From Agelaius tricolor (taxonomy: Eukaryota; Chordata; Aves; Passeriformes; Icteridae): DNA of 64,000 nt. The position numbers were made by a program, and so were the translations under genes. Location of the stretch: positions 2,460,001-2,524,000 of the forward strand of contig JALJCS010000007.1 in the NCBI GenBank assembly GCA_023055355.1, written 5' to 3'. Below are positions 22,860-34,065 of this stretch, one piece after another (position 1 is the stretch's first letter; each line of letters opens with the position of its first letter). The notes beneath the pieces were generated by a model. That model was given only the letters and a program-made list of their open reading frames with translations. It ran no database searches and had not been told where the DNA came from.

Positions 22860-24745
22860 GTGGAAAAGGGAGGTGAAAGTTTGGCATCCAGTTGGTGGGA
22901 GAGGTATGAGAAAATCCAAAGCGGCAGGAATTAAATGCTGAATTTTTTGGATAATTTACTAATTCAACAATTTACAACAAATCCCATTCCTTAAGTTCTT
23001 GAGGTGTCTGTATATTTTTAACCATCAAAGCTTGCTAAAATTTGAGACAAATTTGGGAGACCCTACTTTGGAAAAGGGAAATAAAAGTCTGGCATCCAGT
23101 ATGAGAAAATCCAAAGCGGCGGGAATTAAATGCTGAATTTTTTGGATAATTTACTAATTCAACAATTTACAACAAATCCCATTCCTTAAGTTCTTGAGGT
23201 ATCTGTATATTTTTAACCATCAAAACTTGGTAAAATTTGAGAGACCCTATTTTGGAAAAGGGAAATTAAAGTTTGGCATCCAGTTGGTGGGAGAGGTATG
23301 AGCAAATCCAATGTGACAGAAGTTAAATGCTGAATTTTTTGGATAATCTACTACAACAAATCCCATTCATTAAGTCCTTGAGGTGTCTGTACATTTTTAA
23401 CCAACAAAACTTGGTAAAATTTGAGAGACCCTACTTTGGAAAAGGGAAATAAAAGTTTGGCATCCAGTAGGAGAAAATCCAAAGCGGCAGAAATTAAATG
23501 CTGAATTTTTTTGGATAATTTACTAATTCAACAATTTATAACAAATCCCATTCCTTAAGTTCTTGAGGTGTCTATACATTTTTAACCATCAAAGCTTGGT
23601 AAAATTTGAGACAAATTTGGGAGACCCTACTTTGGAAAAGGGAAATAAAAGTTTGGCATCCAGTATGAGAAAATGCGAAGTGACAGAAATTAAATGCTGA
23701 ATTTTTTTGGATAATTTACTAATTCAACAATTTATAACAAATCCCATTCATTAAGTCCTTGAGGTGTCTGTATATTTTTAACCATCAAAACTTGGTAAAA
23801 TTTGAGAGACCCTATTTTGGAAAAGGGAAATTAAAGTTTGGCATCCAGTTGGTGGGAGAGGTATGAGCAAATCCAATGTGACAGAAGTTAAATGCTGAAT
23901 TTTTTGGATAATCTACTATAACAAATCCCATTCATTAAGTCCTTGAGGTGTCTGTATATTTTTAACCAACAAAACTTGGTAAAATTTGAGAGACCCTACT
24001 TTGGAAAAGGGAAATAAAAGTTTGGCATCCAGTATGAGAAAATCCAAAGCGGCAGGAATTAAATGCTGAATTTTTTGGATAATCTACTAATTAAACAACT
24101 TACAACAAATCCCATTCCTTAAGTTCTTAAGTGTCTGTATATTTTTAACCATCAAAAATTTGAGAGACCCTATTTTGGAAAAGGGAAATTAAAGTTTGGC
24201 ATCCAGTTGGTGGGAGAGGTATGAGAAAATCCAATGTGACAGAAGTTAAATGCTGAATTTTTTATAACAAATCCCATTCATTAAGTTCTTGAGGTATCTG
24301 TAAATTTAAAACTATTTTTAACTATAAAAACTTCATGAAATTTGAGACAAATTTGGGAGACCCTAATTTGGAAAAGGGAGATGAAAGTTTGGCATCCAGT
24401 GGGATGAGGTGGGAGAGGTATGAGAAAATCTGAAGTGGCAGGAGTTAAATGTTGAATTTTTTGGGTAATTTACTAATAAAACAAGTTATAACAAATGCCA
24501 CTCATTAAGTTCTTGAGGTGACTGTATATTTTTAACCATCAAAACTTGGAAAAATTTGAGACAAATTTGGAAAAGGGAAATAAAAGTTTGGCATCCAGTA
24601 TGAGAAAATCTGAAGTGGCAGAATTTAAATGCTGAATTTTTTGGATACTGTTAATTAAACAACTTACAACAAATCCCATTCATTAAGTCCTTGAGGTGTC
24701 TGTATATTTTAAACCATCAAAACTTGGTAGAATTTGAGAGAGTCG
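22860..24745. repeat. Satellite-like array, about 170-199-bp monomer, ten copies, with a 564-bp higher-order period
   Basis: The anchor TATGAGAAAATCC (or a variant) occurs near 22904, 23100, 23297, 23467, 23663, 23861, 24032, 24220, 24419 and 24599. Monomers come in a long form (with TTGGTGGGAGAGG) and a short form. The trio 23100/23297/23467 is repeated at 23663/23861/24032 with offsets of 563-565 bp and the same private variants (AGCAAATCCAATGTGACAG), so a three-monomer unit was itself duplicated. Confidence 0.92.
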
Positions 24746-25014
24746 AATTTGGGAGATTCTAACAGAGTCCTTCATGCAATGCCTGATTAAAGTGCTGCAA
24801 TGTTTTTCTGGGAATCCTGAATGATCAAAGAGTAACTGTTTTTTCTTTCAGCAAAGAGAATTCTTTTTCCTGAGATGTTTTTTCCTTCCATTCAGAACTG
24901 ACAATGAGACACAAGCACCACACACTTTTCCTAACAAATTCATAGGGGTTCCTTTGGAAGCACCTTAAAAAACTGACAACTTTTTCCCTCAATAAAAATT
25001 ACCTGATTTTTGCA

Positions 25015-25055
25015 TCGATTTCTAGATGCAAAATTTGCATCGATTTCTAGATTAT
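25015..25055. repeat. Short direct duplication
   Basis: TTTGCATCGATTTCTAGAT occurs twice in immediate succession (from about 25016 and 25036). Confidence 0.8.
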
Positions 25056-25284
25056 GAAATGCTATCATTTAAATCTCAAGGTTCTTCAGTGAGCTGCAAA
25101 TCACAAGGATTACATTATTCCATTACCCATGACAACAGAGTATTTACAGCATCAGCCATAACACCTAAGACAATTATTTTAACTTTATAAAAGAAAGGTC
25201 TTTTTGGAGGATAAATTTAAGATAGATTATTAATAAATTAATAATTCAAATTATGATCTGCCCAGGACCATCTTCCTAGCATAA

Positions 25285-25408
25285 GATGTGTAGAATCAGG
25301 ATTTGTAGTTTACAACTTACCTGAAAATTAACTATTTAAGCCTCAGATATGTAGAGTCAGGATTTGTAGTTCAGAACTTACCTGAAAATTAACTATTTAA
25401 GCCTCATC
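25285..25408. repeat. Tandem duplication, about 60-bp unit, two copies
   Basis: The block TCAGGATTTGTAGTT through ATTAACTATTTAAGCCTCA occurs twice in tandem with few changes. The rest of 24746-26690 is AT-rich intron with nothing recognised. Confidence 0.85.
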
Positions 25409-26689
25409 ACGATGGGGGAAATCTTGAAGACCTACATCTGTGAGCACTTCATTGTATTTGGATTATTTAATATAAAAAACCAACTTTTAAACATACATGA
25501 AAAATCAAGACCACTTCTCTTATCTCCCTTGCCTTGATAATTAATGATTCATAAATTGGTCAGATTCCATTTAGCTTGTTGCAAATCAAATCCCAAACCT
25601 CTGAATTAAACACTTCATTTTACCAGAACAAACTGAGGGAACAAACCTCTTGATTTATTCAATTATCACCAATTTCTTCACAATCCTCCTTTCAACCCTG
25701 TGGGCTGAACATGCTGTGAGCACTAAAAACAAAGAGGCAAATGCTACAAATAACTGAATTTCTGTAAAATAACTCTCCATGGCCTCTTATCAAACTGGCA
25801 AGTCTTTATCTCTGCAAAAGCCACTGCAAAATCAGCTGCAGGATTAAATCTGGGGGAGAGGATCTGCAAAATTAGACAGCAACTTTTTGTCTAATGTGTG
25901 GATGTTTGAACACACAGGGAATGGTTTGGAACTGAAATTTGTATTTGTCCACAAATTGCAATTTAGGCTCTCAGGCTGAGAACTGAAGCCATTATTGTTG
26001 GTTAACTCTTCAGTGACAACAACACTCATGACTATTTAATCTAGATTAAAGAAAAAAAATCCCCAAACAAAAAATTCCTGAGTTTGTTTTTCACCTGTAA
26101 AATGCATCTGCGATTTCTGCGGATAAATTAACCCTGATATTCAAAACTAGCTGCCCCAAGGATTTACAGCTGCAGGCCTGGAGTTTCTGTCCTGAATGGC
26201 AACAACTTCCCCAAGACAGTTTTTTCCAGCAGATTTCCACTAAACACGACAGTACAGCCTTTGTGCACAGACTCCAGGCTGAGATTTAGTAACTGTGATT
26301 TTCCTATCACTTAATCCCATTTCAACTCCAATGAGGAACCTTCTCTGAGGTATCCCACAGCTCATTCACAAGGCTCATCTGTGTGATGATGGAAGAACCT
26401 CTAGCAGAGCCCTAATCCATGTTTTAGGAGCACAAACCAAGCACTAAAGAGCATTTTAGGGAAATATTCAGCAAAAGAAACGAGAGGAAACAGGAAGGTT
26501 AAAATTAGGGGCACAACCTGCTTGGTATCACTCTCAAGTATTGCTTGGTATTACCTCCTTGGTATTGCTCTCAAGGAAGAGGCTTAGAGAAGAACTTCCA
26601 CTAGAGAATGTATTTCATCTCCTAACTATGAATATTTATTAAATCAAATTTCCTTAGGGTGATGTTCAGAGGAATAAAGATTAAACTCC

Positions 26690-27385
26690 ACTACCAAGCA
26701 AAAAGTTGTCCTACTCAGCTTTCCTCACCCTTTATGGCTCAGTATTTTACATATTATCAAATATATATAATATATAATTTATATATTATCAATTAATATC
26801 CTGTGAACATAAAGTTCTTTACTTCATGTCCAGTTTCCAGCTTTCCTCACCCTTTATGGCTCAGTATTTTACATCTTATCAATTAATACCCCATGAGGAT
26901 AAAGTTCTTTACTTCATGTCCAGTTTCCAGCTTTCCCCACTCTTTAGAGCTCAGTATTTTATATATTATCAATTAACACCCCATGAGGATAAAGTTCTTA
27001 ACTTTATGTCCAGTTTCCAGCTTTCCCCACCCTTTATGGCTCAGTATTTTATGTATTATCAATTAACACCCCATGAGGATAAAGTTCTTAACTTTATGTC
27101 CAGTTTCCAGTTTTCCCCACCCTTTATGGCTCAGTATTTTACATCTTATCAATCAATTAACACCCCATGAGGATAAAGTTCTTTACTTCATGTCCAGTTT
27201 CCAGCTTTCCCCACCCTTTATGGCTCAGTATTTTACATATAATCAATTAATATCCTGTGAACATAAAGTTCTCCATTTCATGTCCAGTTTCCAGCTTTCC
27301 CCACTCTTTACGGCTCAGTATTTTATATCTTATCAATTAATATCCTGTGAACATAAAGTTCTCCACTTCATGTCCAGTTTCTCTC
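26690..27385. repeat. Tandem array, 90-bp unit, seven copies
   Basis: The anchor CAGTTTCCAGCTTTCC recurs every 90 bp (26838, 26928, 27018, 27108, 27202, 27292 for its CAGCTTTCC part). A first copy near 26716 is stretched by an ATATAT expansion. Each unit carries CTTTATGGCTCAGTATTTTA and CCCCATGAGGATAAAGTTC. Since 90 is divisible by three, the array stays open in some frames (26826-27170, 27073-27420). Those frames are products of the periodicity. Confidence 0.93.
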
Positions 27386-27543
27386 TGAGCATTGTGTGTT
27401 ACCACAATTATGAATTCTAAAGTTCCTTACTTCATGTCCAGCTTCTCTCTGAGCACTGTGTGTTACCACAATTATGAATTCTAAAGTTCCTTACTTCGTG
27501 TCCAGCTTCTCTCTGAGCACTGTGTGTTACCACAATTAAAAAT
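27363..27543. repeat. Tandem array, 64-bp unit, three copies, adjoining the 90-bp array
   Basis: TTCTCTCTGAGCA recurs at about 27379, 27443 and 27507. Each unit ends with GTGTGTTACCACAATTATG. It shares TACTTCATGTCCAG with the 90-bp array, so it arose at that array's edge. It ends about 46 bp from the HLCS 5' splice site at 27589. Confidence 0.92.
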
Positions 27544-27589
27544 TCCCAATCAGAAAACTGACTCAGGATGCCCTGGATCCCCATCTTAC

Positions 27590-27861
27590 CCATCCAGAAG
27601 ATTCATGGTTGTCGTGGTCACCTCAGTGAAGAGAAGGATCTTTCCCAGCTTCTTGGTGTGGAGATGCTGCTGATAGGTCTGGAGGCTGAAATGCTCCGAG
27701 GAGAAGCTCCCCATGTCCGTGATCACGGGCACCAGGGACGGAGTCACCTCCACCTTGGACTCGAGGGATGGAACAAACTTCAGGGACACCTTGCTGGACG
27801 CCCTCAGCCCCTCGGCATCCACGCTCCCCTCCAGCCATTTCAGGAAAGCAAGATGAATCTC
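27590..27861 (-). CDS. HLCS: HLCS internal coding exon: linker and first part of the biotin-protein ligase domain
   Basis: Holocarboxylase synthetase attaches biotin to carboxylases (acetyl-CoA, pyruvate, propionyl-CoA and methylcrotonyl-CoA) through biotinyl-AMP. On the minus strand the exon opens after a pyrimidine-rich acceptor ending CCCACAG and closes at a GTAAGA donor. It holds 90 full codons plus 2 nt, entering in phase 0. Distinctive stretches are EIHLAFLKWLEG at the start, SSEHFSLQTYQQHL in the middle and KLGKILLFTEVTTTTMNLLDG-like sequence at the end; all line up with human HLCS as I remember it (roughly residues 394-484). The EVTTTTMNLLDG segment corresponds to the substrate-binding DSTNQ-type motif of bacterial BirA, so the catalytic domain begins here. 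The GRGG biotin/ATP-loop motif should be in the next exon, which I did not find in the window. The frame is intact and spliced, so this is not a processed pseudogene. A tandem array begins about 45 bp beyond the donor. Confidence 0.95.
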
Positions 27862-27869
27862 CTGTGGGC

Positions 27870-29902
27870 AAGGGCAACAAGATCAGAAAGGCAGATCACC
27901 CCATGTGAGGACACACCAACATTCTTCCAAAACTGGTTTTACTCCAGCAATCTTCTGCTTCAAAACAGGGAAACTTTTCCTCCTCAAAAACGAAGCTCTG
28001 CTGCACGTACTTGACACTCTCCTGGAGTCGAGACCGCACTCCTTTGAAGATTAATTAAGCTTAATTTGTCCCTGTAGCAGGGATTGTAGTGCTCTTGTTG
28101 GTAGTGCTCTACACCCTGAAGCATGGAGGGCACACATTCATTTTCACTGTGCTGAGAGGCTCTGCTGGAGGAAGCCCTTTAGTCCAGCACTAAGGGTTGG
28201 ATTGAGCCTTTTCCTGACCCACAGATGGGGCATCTGAGAGGGGTTTTAAAACCTTTTACTCCATTTTCAGTCTCATGAGAAGGATGAGACAATACAGATG
28301 TTATAATTCACAATCAGAAGCTAATTATTTCCTAATTATAATACATTATAAGTGTTTCTTGGCCTATCAGCTTTAGCCACACCATGCTGGAAATGCCTTA
28401 AAACCAATCATCTAAAATTACCCCCTGTGGGTCCCACTGCAATGCATCTTTCACAGTTCTATTTCTCCACACTATCCAGTCTTATTTTGCAAGGCCACCT
28501 TTGAAACTTGTTTCCAGCTCCATTTCTCTCTCAGCAATGTCTGTCCTGCTCCAGGGCATTTCTAAGGCAGCATTTCTTGTCTCAAGGTTTGCACACAGAT
28601 GCACACACTGTGTGAGCCTTCTGTCAGGCCTGCAGAATTCCCTACAAATCCATTTCCCACAACTAAGACTCAATTTGAAGGCCAAACCAGCAGTTTGAAA
28701 AAACCATTTAGTGATTCCTCGGTGGAATATCTGCTAAAGCAGGTCACACCTTCAGCTAAAGGATGATTTACTGCTGCCAGTACCCCTGTGGTGACACCCT
28801 GCACCAACTGCTCCACATTCACTCTTTCTGGAGATAAATTCTGCTTTGAGGGGTTTGATATGAGATGTGAGGTTTGATATGAGACTTCAGGAACAGCCAC
28901 AAACACAGATTCTGGGGCTTTTTGCTCCGTGTGCAGCTTGAATTTCAGACAGTTGAAGTCGTCTTGTATGTGATAAATGAAACCACAAAAAATTGTGGCT
29001 TCAATTCGACTGGAAATAAGGCACTAGTGATGCTTGCCCTCAAACTTCCAAGAGGAAGAGATCTGATTTTTAAACAAAAAGGTCCAAAGCAAACCCACAC
29101 CCGTCATTCCCACCAGTGCTGTATCTGGGAACTGGAATACATTTCCTGTGAGTGCTGGAGGCAGGGCTAAGCTGCCCTTGCAGATGTGTCTGAGCTCCAG
29201 CCCAACTCCTCAAAAGGCACAAACTGAGAGCAAACTCCCCACAAACAGTTATGTACCAAGAACTGCTCCTCCTTTCCTCATCCCTCTGCTCTGCCTGGAG
29301 AAGGAGTGAGAGCAGTGCTCCTGTTCCCAACGCCTTGCCCTGGATTTCCACCCCCAGGAACGACCTGCTCTCAAATTCCACAGCCTGTGCTGTCAGCCCA
29401 GGGGCAGCACAGGACACAAAGGAAAGAATAATTTTTCCCAAATTCTGTCAAGCCCCAAGTCTAAGAGAGGCTCAGCAGCTAAATTTTAGTTACAGAGAAA
29501 TTACTCCCCATATCTTGCTTTCTTAAAGCTCCCTCTGAATATTTTCTGTCTAAACTCTTGGATAAAATATCTTTAAATATTTCCTTCCCCCCCTCTCCTT
29601 TTTTTTTTTTTTGCTCTGCATCATAAATGATGATGTGATGATGATTAAAGGTTTTGTGAGCATTTCTTTGACCTGCACCTTCACTCAGAGCTTTGACAGA
29701 ATAAATAAATTCCTTACACATTATCCTACTTGTTTTACATACCCGCAGTAACTGATTGGCTGTAACTGATATTTAGAAAAATTACAGCTTTCATTTCTGT
29801 CAGGGAGAACATGGAAAAACTCTGCTTAATCAGAGAGTGTTTTCCTATTGCTTTCCAAACACAGAAATTCACTCAGCAGCCCTGGATGTGCAACTCCTAC
29901 AC
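27870..29902. other. Intronic sequence, nothing recognised
   Basis: Ordinary intron upstream of the 27861 acceptor in transcript terms. It has a T-run at 29599-29611 and a small TGATGATG run near 29627-29645. No repeat family or gene is recognised, and the open frames lack any familiar domain. Confidence 0.55.
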
Positions 29903-30457
29903 ACAGAAACAGGATTTTAACTCACCCAAAGTAAAAACTGGGTTTGACTCACCAAGAATTAACTCACCTAAGGCTGGGTTTACAGTCTGACAGAAATTAA
30001 GTCATTTAATCTCCTAAAAATTAATTTCATCTCTCTAAAAATTACAGAATTTTACAGAAACAGGATTTTAACTCACCCAAAGTAAAAACTGGGTTTGACT
30101 CACCAAGAATTAACTCACCTAAGGCTGGGTTTACAGTCTGACTGAAATTAAGTCATTTAATCTCCTAAAAATTAATTTAATCTCTCTAAAAATCACAGAA
30201 TTTTACAGAAAGAGGATTTTAACTCACCCAAAGTAAAAACTGGGTTTGACTCACCAAGAATTAACTCACCTAAGGCCGGGTTTACAGTCTGACTGAAATT
30301 AAGTCATTTAATCTCCTAAAAATTAATTTAATCTCTCTAAAAATCACAGAATTTTACAGAAACAGGATTTTAACTCACTCAAAGTAAAAACTGGGTTTAA
30401 CTCACCAAGAATTAACTCACCTAAGGCCGGGTTTACAGTCTGACTGAAATTAAGATA
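29903..30457. repeat. Tandem array, 151-bp unit, about 3.7 copies
   Basis: ACAGAAACAGGATTTTAACT (or ACAGAAAGAGG) starts at 29903, 30054, 30205 and 30356, exactly 151 bp apart. Copies differ at a handful of positions (for example GGCTGGG/GGCCGGG). The very regular spacing and high identity suggest a recent expansion. Confidence 0.95.
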
Positions 30458-30811
30458 CAAAATAAAGGTGACTAAAGTGTGATGACACTGTAAATAAATG
30501 ATAATTATGATGTGGTTTTGCCACACAATATTTCCTGGCAAGAGCAAACCAGCACCTATTTCTGTGTGCTGTTCCATTATTACAAATATGCCCCACAGTT
30601 CCAACCATTTACTCTCCTGAGTGAATTATTTCAATGTGATTTTCCCCTCATGGATTTTAGGCAAACTTCTTGTTTTCACTGCTTCTAACGCATCCTGAAG
30701 TATTTAAGAATTGTTTTATGTGTATAGTTCTCCAGCTAATTTCCACCATAATGCCTATGTGCTTGCTGAGCTGATCAAAAATATGAACACATCATCAAGG
30801 AGGGGGATTTT

Positions 30812-30900
30812 TACAAATTCCTAAGAAAATATGGAGACAAATTCCTAAGAAAATTCCGAACAAATTCTTAAGAAAATTCCTAACAAATTCCTAAGAAAAC
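30812..30900. repeat. Short tandem repeat, about 21-24-bp unit, four copies
   Basis: ACAAATTCCTAAGAAAAT recurs four times with slight changes. The surrounding 30458-31243 is otherwise unremarkable. Confidence 0.75.
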
Positions 30901-31243
30901 ACGGGTTTAGGTGTTTAACAAAGTTTCAAGTACTGGTCACAGTAGAAAAATTAATTTTTTACTGTAAGAATTTCCTTCACATGAAGTTCCAGGAACAGGG
31001 ATGCTGAGCATCCCACAATTGGCCCAGCAAAAATGACATTATTGTGTAATGAAATGAACATATATGCAGAGTCAGGGATCATTTCTGCCCCAAGTCCACT
31101 GACCAGGAACACAATCGTGTCAGAACTGTGGGATTTCAGCCCAGGACCCAGCTGGAATTCCCAAGCTCTCCTGGTCCAGCAGCATCCGCCGTTCTGCAGC
31201 AGCCCCTGGTGGCCACTGCCACGAGAAGGGCTGGGAAAAAACC

Positions 31244-32445
31244 TAATTTTAATGTGTTCTGAAAGAGAAGTGCCGAAAAGCAGAAAAGCACTGCACCCAC
31301 ACAAACTACCCAACACCTCCCACTAATAAATTCTCCACACTCCAAAGCTCAATTGGAATCATTTAAAGAGAACCGAGGAGAGATTGGGAATTTCCAAAAT
31401 TCTCAGAAATACAAAGTTCAGCTGCTGCACACCCCAGATAGTAATTTCCAAAATTCCAAAATTCCCAGAAATACAAAGTTCAGCTGCTGCACACTCCAGA
31501 CCCTCAGCTCCTCCACTCATCACCACAAATTCAGCACAAACTGTGCCAATTGTAACATTATGATGTTAATAATAATTTATTAACATAAATATTAAACTCA
31601 TCTACAAGTTTAATATTTATAGGAAGAGAATGTTTCTACCTGTGTTTTAAATGGTAAAAAATGTAATTTTAATGTATTCTAAAAGAAAAGTCCCCAAAAG
31701 CAGAAAAGCACTGCACCCACACAAACTACCCAACACCTCTCACTAACAAATTCTCCACACTCCAAAGCTCAATGGAAATCCTTTAAAGAGAACCAAGGAG
31801 AGATTGGGAATTTCCAAAATTCCCAGAAATACAAAGTTCAGCTGCTGCACACTCCAGACCCTCAGCTCCTCCACTCATCAGCACAAATTGTGCTAATTGT
31901 AACATTATTATGTCAATAATCATTTATTAACATACATATTAAACTCATCTACAAGTTTAATGTTTTCAAGAAGAGAATGTTTCTACCTGTATTTTAAATG
32001 GTAAAAAAAAAATTAATGTAATTTTAATGTATTCTGAAAGAAAAGTCACCCAAAGCAGAAAAGCACTGCACCCACACAAACTACCCAACACCTCTCACTA
32101 ATAAATTCTCCACACGCCAAAGCTCAATTGGAATCATTTAAAGAGAACCGAGGAGAGATTGGGAATTTCCAAGCACTGAAATTGGGAATTGAAATTGGGA
32201 ATTTCCAAGCACTGAAATTGGGAATTGAAATTGGGAATTTCCAAGCACTGTACCCAGGGCCACAGCAGGAGAATTCTGGTTTGTCAGGCTGAGAGTGGCA
32301 CTGACTGAGGAGCTCTGAGCAAGAGGGGAGATGCAGAGGACAGCAACTCCCAAAATTCCCAAAAATACAAAGTTCAGCTGCTGCACACTCCAGACCCTCA
32401 GGTTCTCATCAGCACAAATTGTGCTAATTGTAACACAAAGAAGGA
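31244..32445. repeat. Tandem array, about 355-420-bp unit, three copies
   Basis: CAGAAAAGCACTGCACCCAC occurs at about 31281, 31701 and 32056. Copy 1 is longer because a roughly 66-bp internal piece (AATACAAAGTTCAGCTGCTG) is duplicated. Copy 3 carries a smaller nested duplication of about 36 bp (AAATTGGGAATTTCCAAGCA, 32170-32245). Confidence 0.92.
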
Positions 32446-33189
32446 AGAGCAAAAGCTGTGTTTCATTTATTCATTTATTTATTTACTTTGACATCTGCTC
32501 TCTGTAATTTCAAGAGTTTGGTCAGGTGTGTGCAGCAATGCTCCGTAACTGAAGTTTGCTTTTGCTGCTTGAAATTCTTTTTAATTTCATAATCATTAAG
32601 TTTCCCTTTTCCCCAGTGCTCACTTAGAGGCTGAGACTGAACACCAAGGAGGGAAGACAGAGACAGAAACCAGCTGCATCTGGAGCCTTCTCTGCTGCAG
32701 TATAAAATAACACAAAATTACAGCTCCTGATGGAGAAGATTTTATTTGCACCTGGGCTCTGTCAAACAAGGAGAGTTCTGCACTGAGCACACCCAGTTGG
32801 AATGGTTAAAAAGAACCCCAAATCCGAGACTTTATTCTTACAATCTGTTTATATAGATAGGATTTGGATGTGGGTTTTTATTTTTATCTGCATGCTCATG
32901 TCCACAGATAAATGCAATTTAGCTGGGCAGATTTGGGAGCTGCTTTTTTCTACCATGGGCCTGAGACTCCCCATCACTGGAATTCTTTGTTGGGAAAAAA
33001 AAATTCACCCACAGCCTAAATTCATTTGGTTCCTATTAAATTCCATTTCAATTTGATTCCTGTTAAAAGCATGGAGGTGAAACGAAAGGAAAGCTAAAAA
33101 TACAATGCCATAAAACAAACATTTCCCATCAGTTCCCTCCTCTGCTGTGAGGGAAAAGGAGAGGATTTAAATGAACCATGATGCTCCAC
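32446..33189. other. Intronic sequence, nothing recognised
   Basis: Mixed intron with a TTTATTCATTTATTTATTTA tract near 32463. No other feature is recognised. Confidence 0.5.
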
Positions 33190-34065
33190 CTGAACACTCA
33201 GTATTGAGATTAAAATATTATACCTGTACACTCAATACTGGGATTAAAATATTGTACCTGTACAATCAATATTGGGACTAAAATATTGTGCCTGTACAAT
33301 CAATATTGGGATTAAAATGTTGTACCTGAACACTCAATATTTGGAATAAAATATTGTACCTGCACATTCAATACTGGGATTAAAATATTGTACCTGTACG
33401 CTCAATATTGAGATTAAAATATTGTACACTCAATGTTGGGATTAAAATATTGTACCTGAACACTCAATACTGGGATTAAAATATTGTACCTGTACAATCA
33501 ATATTGGGATTAAAATGTTGTACCTGAACACTCAATATTTGGAATAAAATATTGTACCAGTACAACCAATATTGGGACTAAAATATTATACTGTACACTC
33601 AATATTTGGAATAAAATATTATACCTGCACACTAAATATTGGGATTAAAATGTTGTACCTGAACACTCAATGTTGGGATTAAAAGAAATATTGTACCTGT
33701 ATGCTCAATATTGAGATTAAAATATTGTACACTCAATGTTGAGATTAAAATATTGTACCTGTACAATCAATATTGGGATTAAAATATTGTAACTGTACAC
33801 TCAATGTTGGGATTAAAATATTGTAATTGAACATTGAATATTGGATATAAAATATTGTACCTGTACAATCAATATTGGGATTAAAATATCGTAACTGTAC
33901 ACTCAATGTTGGGATTAAAATATTGTAATTGAACATTGAATATTGGATATAAAATATTGTACCTGTACAATCAATATTGGGATTAAAATATTGTAATTGA
34001 ACACTCAATACTGGGATTAAAATATTGTACCTGTACAATCAATATTGAGATTAAAATATTGTACT
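33190..34065. repeat. Minisatellite, about 34-bp unit, about 25 copies
   Basis: The unit is GTACCTGTACAATCAATATT followed by GGGATTAAAATATT, with CACTCAATGTTGG and shortened variants. In the right half three monomers form a repeat of about 105 bp; the minus-strand frame 33745-34038 repeats every 35 residues. Units carry palindromic cores (GTAC, AATATT). Confidence 0.93.

Larger units (their letters stand above)
1..27589 (-). other. HLCS: HLCS intron downstream of the 27.6-kb exon (continues off the left edge)
   Basis: This is transcribed after the 27590 exon. I looked for the next HLCS exon, which should carry the GRGG-type nucleotide-loop motif and the following core strands, and saw no matching open frame with splice sites. 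It is presumably left of position 1. The interval contains CR1 copies, three LTRs and several tandem arrays, listed separately. Confidence 0.75.

Noticed and set aside
26826..27420. 114-115-residue repeat-containing frames as a possible repeat protein
   Set aside because: The 90-bp period is a multiple of three, so open frames persist by chance. There is no start or splice support.
1..27500. Next HLCS exon (with the GRGG loop) inside the window
   Set aside because: I looked on the minus strand for that motif and neighbouring core sequence with splice sites and did not find it. A short exon could still have been missed.
31203..31216. Second CTCF-like site (GGCCACCAGGGGCT on the minus strand)
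   Set aside because: It lacks one G of the core (CCACCAGGGGGC), so it is only a near match.
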